Of a stretch of DNA of 10,494 nt, positions 7,209 through 10,494 are shown one piece after another. The notes below the pieces were generated by a model. That model did not search any database. It saw only the letters and a list, made by a program, of their open reading frames with translations, and was not told where the DNA came from. Position 1 is the first letter of the stretch. Each line of letters opens with the position of its first letter. The position numbers were made by a program, and so were the translations under genes. Origin of the DNA: Bacteroidales bacterium (lineage in GTDB: Bacteria > Bacteroidota > Bacteroidia > Bacteroidales > UBA7960); assembly GCA_007128045.1 (NCBI GenBank), contig SKYG01000332.1, positions 1-10,494 on the forward strand, in the 5' to 3' direction.

Positions 7209-7215
7209 GCCAAAC

Positions 7216-7227
7216 AGTGAGCTCACT
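7216..7227. other. Perfect 12-bp palindrome upstream of the LolD-like gene
   Basis: AGTGAGCTCACT is its own reverse complement and lies 53 bases upstream of the LolD-like ATG. Outer arms AAACAG (7212-7217) and CTGTTT (7237-7242) could form a wider dyad. It might be an operator or a hairpin; a 12-bp palindrome is also not very rare by chance, so the function is open. Confidence 0.35.
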
Positions 7228-7250
7228 CTTAAAAGTCTGTTTTTTATGTG

Positions 7251-7328
7251 TCCCGCAGATAAACGCAGATATTAAATATTTGATTATCAGCGAAAATAAA
7301 TCAGCGAAAATCAGCGCAATCAGCGGGG
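7251..7328. repeat. Intergenic CGCAGAT/ATCAGCG repeat element
   Basis: CGCAGAT occurs at 7254 and 7264, and ATCAGCGAAAAT at 7286 and 7300, followed by ATCAGCGCAAT at 7310. The ends form an inverted pair, CCCGC (7252-7256) and GCGGG (7323-7327). It fills most of the gap between the glycosyltransferase stop and the LolD-like gene. It resembles degenerate interspersed elements I recall from Bacteroidota intergenic DNA. It could fold on the transcript, but no clear terminator with a U-run is seen. Confidence 0.65.
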
Positions 7329-7340
7329 TTTATGAGTGTT

Positions 7341-8648
7341 TCATGGTGTAACGCTTCTCTTGTTAATGACCTGGTGATATGTGCTGATCATCTCTTCTGA
7401 TAATGCATGTATATTAAATTTCTTTTCAACACTTTCTCTGGCTTTATGGCTCATTTGTTTCAATTGTTCCTGGTCGCTGAATACCTTGATAAAAGCATTA
7501 ACAAGATGCTCTGGATCATTATCTGCGAACACCATCCCACCACCTGATTTTTTAACAATTTCGGGGAATGCCCCCAGGGCGGGCTGTAAGATAGGGATCC
7601 CTGCTGCCATAGCTTCTGTGAGATAGATGCCAAAAGCTTCTCCTCCCCGAACCGGAACAGACAATACCATGACTTCGTTGAAAAATTCTTCTCGTTTATC
7701 TTTGCTGAAGTCATCTATTACCTTCACTGAATCGGATAGCCCGGCAGCAGTAATTTTTTGCCTCTGTTCTTTGATAAAGTTTTTGTCGTCGGCCGTATGG
7801 CCTCCTGTAAGCAGCAGTTTTACGTCTTCATAGCCAGGTTGTTGTTTAAGCATTACAAATGCATCTACCAGGATATCCATTCCGTTTTCGTAACACATTC
7901 GCGACAGATAGCCGATATGTCTTTTCTTCTCAATGGCATTCACATAGTTGTAGTCGGCCGGGTCAACGCCCAAATGAAGGGTGGTGATTTTTTCGTCGGG
8001 GAGCTTCAGTTTGTCTTTCATAAACTGGGTATAATAGTGACTTACTGAAACAAACATATCGACATCATGAGCTTTTTCCTGCATAAGCTCCCATACTTGC
8101 TTTGCAAATGCTGGTCGCATCACATCTACCCAGACATGTTCATCCTGAAGAGAACATACCACGGGTACTCTTAGCTTCTCTTTCAGCTTATGTGCGAGTC
8201 CGAGTAACAGTGCATTGGAGATATGGATCACATCTGCCTTATAATGTTCGGCCAGCCAGTCAACCATTTTTTCCAACTCTTCCTTTTGTTTGCCGTGTTC
8301 TCCCCGCAGCATGGATACGGTCATATCTTCAAGGCCTGTGGCCCTTGTAGAGTTGGCCATATGCGCTGCGAACCTGAGCATAGGCTTTGAGTTCAGCGCA
8401 CGGTCGAGCCACCTGGGAGCGTGCCTGAAGATGGGAAACACTTGCTTGAGGTAAATGCTGATGGCGCCATAGAAGACAGGCACCTCGCCATTGTTGGCAT
8501 CATCGTTCGAAAACAATGGCAGATACATGGGTACCTTGATGGCATTATGCCCTTGTGCCCTGATACCATCGAAAAATTTGCTGTCTCTCAGGCAATTCCC
8601 GCAGTAGAAACTACCGCCCGAGCCTGGGATAATGTGTACTATGTTCAT
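7341..8648 (-). CDS. GT4-family glycosyltransferase (GT-B fold) with N-terminal CxxC motif
   Basis: A 435-residue, soluble, retaining-type glycosyltransferase without a signal peptide or membrane helix. The N-terminal Rossmann domain starts with VHIIPGSGGSFYCGNCLRDS (4-23), where the Gly-rich acceptor-side loop includes Cys16-x-x-Cys19; this YCxxCLRD signature marks a subgroup of GT4-like proteins. The C-terminal nucleotide-sugar domain has IGYLSRMCYENGMDILVDAF (245-264), LLLTGG (278-283) and the GT4 E-x7-E pair Glu337/Glu345 in GGEAFGIYLTEAMAAGIP (335-352). It would transfer a sugar from a nucleotide-sugar donor in the cytoplasm to an unknown acceptor. It is co-directional with the downstream LolD-like ATPase and large permease but separated by 177 bases of repeats, so a joint role (for example glycosylating the exported product) is inference only. 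The ATG at 8648 gives a family-typical N-terminus. Confidence 0.9.
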   Translation of the reverse strand: MNIVHIIPGSGGSFYCGNCLRDSKFFDGIRAQGHNAIKVPMYLPLFSNDDANNGEVPVFYGAISIYLKQVFPIFRHAPRWLDRALNSKPMLRFAAHMANSTRATGLEDMTVSMLRGEHGKQKEELEKMVDWLAEHYKADVIHISNALLLGLAHKLKEKLRVPVVCSLQDEHVWVDVMRPAFAKQVWELMQEKAHDVDMFVSVSHYYTQFMKDKLKLPDEKITTLHLGVDPADYNYVNAIEKKRHIGYLSRMCYENGMDILVDAFVMLKQQPGYEDVKLLLTGGHTADDKNFIKEQRQKITAAGLSDSVKVIDDFSKDKREEFFNEVMVLSVPVRGGEAFGIYLTEAMAAGIPILQPALGAFPEIVKKSGGGMVFADNDPEHLVNAFIKVFSDQEQLKQMSHKARESVEKKFNIHALSEEMISTYHQVINKRSVTP

Positions 8649-8669
8649 AGGTTTATGGTTTATTTGTTT

Positions 8670-8783
8670 CCGGGCCTGCCTCGAATAAAGTGAGAAATCC
8701 CAATCGTTAACAAGTTATTAGGTTACCGTGTTACCGTGTTACCAGGATACCAGATTACCGGGCTTGGCCCGAACGAAGTGATA
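8670..8783. repeat. Diverged 26-bp direct repeat pair (8670-8695 and 8758-8783)
   Basis: The copies share the pattern CCGGGCyTGsCyCGAAyrAA followed by GTGAkA and match at 20 of 26 positions. They bracket the 8-bp GTTACC repeat in the gap upstream of the glycosyltransferase. No function is evident. Confidence 0.55.
8722..8761 (+). repeat. 8-bp tandem repeat, five units (GTTACCGT family)
   Basis: Units are GTTACCGT, GTTACCGT, GTTACCAG, GATACCAG and ATTACCGG. The tract is unrelated in sequence to the GTCTGAAA family but has the same 8-bp period. It lies about 75-115 bases upstream of the glycosyltransferase start. Confidence 0.8.
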
Positions 8784-8837
8784 GATATTGTTCTATGTTT
8801 CATATTGCTGTTTATGAGTTATGTACGTTGATTTTTG

Positions 8838-8860
8838 CTCAGTGCTCATTTCTCAGTGCT
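8838..8860 (+). repeat. Short direct repeat CTCAGTGCT, two copies with 14-bp period
   Basis: Exact 9-base copies lie at 8838-8846 and 8852-8860, just downstream of the beta-propeller stop codon. Together with the other repeats it fills the 229-base gap 8649-8877, where I see no gene, clear promoter or terminator. Confidence 0.6.
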
Positions 8861-8877
8861 TTGTTATGGTGACAAGC

Positions 8878-10002
8878 TCACCGGCCGAGGGCGTATATTT
8901 GTCCATCCTGAGTTCCCACAATGATTAGTCCGTTCGAAAAGGCCGGACTGCCTATGATTGGGCTGCCCAGTTCAAAGTTCCATATGATGTTTCCATTTTG
9001 CTGTTCTAATAGCATGAGGTCGCCCCGCATATTGCCTACAAGTACATTTTTGTTGTCGGTGAGTGGTGAGGCATCCACCCTGCTTCCTGTATTCCGTTGC
9101 CACAGCAGTGTGCCATCACGTTTATCGAGGCAGTATACGAAGCGATCGCGGCTGCCTGTGATGATCCTGTTGCCTGAAATAGCCGGTGATCCAATAAATG
9201 GCAATTGCCGGTCGCGGCTTTCAAATTGCCATTTGATCTGTTGATTCTGATAGTCAACACAACTGAACATCCCGTCGTAGTCGCCAGTGAAAGCCATTCC
9301 ATTATCCAGGGCTACAGCTCCAGCCACGTATGTTGCTACTGCAATGGTTGCTGCAGCTTTTCCGGTATGCAGGTCAACCACATGAAGGAGTCCGTCGCAA
9401 CCTCCAAAAACGGCATGGTCATTCTCAATGGCCACTGCTGCATTCAGGTAGTTTTGTGCCTCATATTTCCAAACTACTTTGCCGGTGCTGGCATCGATAC
9501 AATGCAAGTAGAAGTCGTAGCTTCCAATCAGGATGTAGGTGTGTTGACCGTTGCTCCACCAGTTTGGTGCTCCATTGATCTGGTTGTCGGCTGCGTATGT
9601 CCAGATCAGATTTCCGGTAGTCAGGTTTATGGCATATAGAACACCATATAAGTCGCCTACATAAACGATATTGTCAAGAATCAAAGCCGGCGCTTCAATG
9701 GCATTGCCAGCCTGAAACTTCCAAAGCAGTTCACCGCTCATATTCAGACAGTACAGGTTGTTATCGGTTCCTCCTACTACAATCCTGTTGCCATATATAA
9801 CCGGAGATGCTTTTATCTCATCACCAGTGGTGAACGTCCATTTTATGTCAACTTGTTCTGGCAGGTTTCCGGTTATGTTGCCTTGTAAACTCTGACCACC
9901 CCTGTAGTTTGGCCAGTTGGCCATCAGTGGCTGGCAAATGAAGAGCATGCCTATGAGTACTACTGAAGCATTGTATATCAAGCTTCTGAGAAAATCATTC
10001 AT
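8878..10002 (-). CDS. Exported PQQ-like (BamB-type) beta-propeller repeat protein
   Basis: A 374-residue protein with an N-terminal signal peptide: hydrophobic core at about 12-27 and likely signal peptidase I cleavage after PLMA28; Cys23 is not in a valid lipobox. The mature protein opens with WPNYRGG (30-36), the WPxxRG start common in PQQ-like propellers of Bacteroidota and Planctomycetota. Seven internal repeats of the form (D/G)-x-L-Y-C-L-D-x-x-T-G-x-x-x-W-x-(F/Y) are seen at about 80-97, 119-137, 162-181, 203-220, 243-260, 286-302 and 326-343. The eighth is split between the last residues DGQIYALGR (366-374) and IKWTFTTG (53-60), giving an eight-bladed ring closed by the two termini. 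No PQQ-dehydrogenase catalytic residues are recognisable, so it is more likely a structural or binding propeller than an enzyme. It lies between an oxidoreductase-like Fe-S gene and the glycosyltransferase. The binding partner is unknown. Confidence 0.9.
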   Translation of the reverse strand: MNDFLRSLIYNASVVLIGMLFICQPLMANWPNYRGGQSLQGNITGNLPEQVDIKWTFTTGDEIKASPVIYGNRIVVGGTDNNLYCLNMSGELLWKFQAGNAIEAPALILDNIVYVGDLYGVLYAINLTTGNLIWTYAADNQINGAPNWWSNGQHTYILIGSYDFYLHCIDASTGKVVWKYEAQNYLNAAVAIENDHAVFGGCDGLLHVVDLHTGKAAATIAVATYVAGAVALDNGMAFTGDYDGMFSCVDYQNQQIKWQFESRDRQLPFIGSPAISGNRIITGSRDRFVYCLDKRDGTLLWQRNTGSRVDASPLTDNKNVLVGNMRGDLMLLEQQNGNIIWNFELGSPIIGSPAFSNGLIIVGTQDGQIYALGR

Positions 10003-10050
10003 CTGTTCATAATTATGTTATGCGTTGTTTATCACGACTTTGTGTTTTTC

Positions 10051-10078
10051 TTTTGACTTTCGACTTTCGACCTTTGAC
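10051..10078 (-). repeat. 7-bp tandem repeat, four units (GTCGAAA family, opposite orientation)
   Basis: On the plus strand the units are TTTTGAC, TTTCGAC, TTTCGAC and CTTTGAC, which read GTCGAAA-like on the minus strand. It is related to the GTCTGAAA repeats but inverted and with a 7-bp period. It lies in the 102-base gap between the Fe-S protein stop and the beta-propeller start. Confidence 0.75.
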
Positions 10079-10104
10079 CCCCATGAAAAACAATCATGCT
10101 TATT

Positions 10105-10494
10105 TCATGTTTTATCTTCCATGTGTGAGAGGGCTCCTGTCGGACAGGCTTCAACGACTTTTTTTGCTGTTGATACCAGCGCCTTCCCGATGTTTTCGTT
10201 AAACGGCACTCCGATCACTGTATCAAATCCCCTGCCAATAAATGTAAAACCGAATGTTTCCTGGTATTTTGCTGTCAGCCTGACACAAATTCCGCATTTG
10301 ATGCATTTACCTGGCTCATATATTACAAGGCCATGCTGTATATACTTCTTCAGGGGTTTTCTGGGTGAATAATTGTACCGCTTCTTAGATACCTTGTACA
10401 GGTCGGAATAATCTCTTAATTTGCAGTTATCAGGCTTTCTGCAATCGCAGTGCAGACAGCCAGCGGCTTCCAGTATGGCTTGCGCGGGTTCGAG
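10105..10494 (-). CDS. Fe-S cluster-binding oxidoreductase subunit, C-terminal 129 residues (partial, N-terminus beyond the right edge)
   Basis: The frame enters open at the right edge and ends at a TGA whose last base is at 10105. The fragment has two Cys groups. Residues 13-24 read C-L-H-C-D-C-R-K-P-D-N-C (Cys13, 16, 18, 24). Later, GKCIKCGICVRL (62-73) supplies Cys64, 67 and 70, and ACPTGAL (116-122) supplies Cys117, together a CxxCxxC...CP ferredoxin-type [4Fe-4S] site. The stretch FIGRGFDTVIGVPFNENI (85-102) lies between them. This arrangement matches the C-terminal region of FAD/NAD(P)-dependent oxidoreductases related to the glutamate synthase small subunit and NuoG-like ferredoxins found in Bacteroidota and Planctomycetota. 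The protein probably moves electrons between NAD(P)H and an Fe-S partner in the cytoplasm. The catalytic domains are outside the window, so the reaction cannot be stated. Confidence 0.8.
   Translation of the reverse strand, partial: LEPAQAILEAAGCLHCDCRKPDNCKLRDYSDLYKVSKKRYNYSPRKPLKKYIQHGLVIYEPGKCIKCGICVRLTAKYQETFGFTFIGRGFDTVIGVPFNENIGKALVSTAKKVVEACPTGALSHMEDKT

Noticed and set aside
7164..7226. N-terminal extension of the LolD-like ATPase (21 codons)
   Set aside because: The extension is translated from the 8-bp intergenic repeat and precedes the family-typical N-terminus at the ATG at 7163.
7251..7328. Rho-independent terminator after the glycosyltransferase gene
   Set aside because: The inverted ends are only 5 bp and about 66 bases apart, and no U-run follows on the transcribed strand, so I list it as a repeat element only.
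1702..8860. CRISPR array
   Set aside because: The repeats have 7-14 bp periods and degenerate units without spacers of regular length, and no cas genes are present.
9205..9639. A 144-codon plus-strand open frame opposite the beta-propeller gene
   Set aside because: It is a shadow of the repeat-bearing propeller gene, whose blades and signal peptide are clear on the minus strand.
10020..10372. Plus-strand open frames near the right edge
   Set aside because: The minus frame of the same stretch encodes conserved Fe-S cysteine motifs that run in frame to the window edge, so the plus-strand frames are shadows.

Overview
The window reads as a piece of a Bacteroidota chromosome, probably an environmental or anaerobic Bacteroidales-like lineage. 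The signs are: start codons preceded by A/T-rich leaders with no Shine-Dalgarno sequence; a promoter element matching the Bacteroidota TAnnTTTG consensus ahead of the Fur-family gene; FtsX-type permeases and a DUF3299-like protein of Bacteroidota flavour; and intergenic gaps filled with degenerate 7-14 bp tandem repeats. All eight genes lie on the minus strand, so transcription runs from the right edge to the left. No gap exceeds about 230 bases.

Right part (10494 to about 7340): the C-terminal end of a multi-cluster Fe-S protein, probably the ferredoxin-like tail of an FAD/NAD(P)-dependent oxidoreductase; an exported eight-bladed PQQ-like (BamB-type) beta-propeller protein; and a GT4-type glycosyltransferase with an unusual N-terminal CxxC motif.

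Middle (7163 to 3051): a LolD/MacB-type ABC ATPase and, 3 bases after its stop, a 1142-residue, roughly ten-helix FtsX-family permease. Together they form a tight two-gene ABC system of the kind that works on lipoproteins, lipids or exported molecules in the cell envelope rather than classical import.

Left part (3027 to the left edge): a second operon, which I consider the most interesting part of the window. It has its own promoter, with a 19-bp Fur-box-sized palindrome laid over the -7 element, followed by a Fur-family repressor (probably Zur), an ABC ATPase, an FtsX-type permease with an extracytoplasmic loop carrying 24 histidines in 60 residues, and an exported DUF3299-like protein cut by the left edge. 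The same set (ATPase, permease, DUF3299 protein, zinc control) is known in proteobacteria as the Zur-regulated PA4063-PA4066 / ZrgABCDE zinc systems. I therefore infer a Bacteroidota version of that zinc-acquisition system, in which the histidine-rich segment is built into the permease and the repressor is encoded in the operon.

The intergenic regions carry at least four unrelated short-period repeat families. One, an 8-bp (GTCTGAAA-like) repeat, sits just upstream of three start codons in the same orientation. In the zinc operon one copy lies inside a segment bounded by an exact 14-bp direct duplication, as if about 121 bp had been inserted between ATPase and permease.
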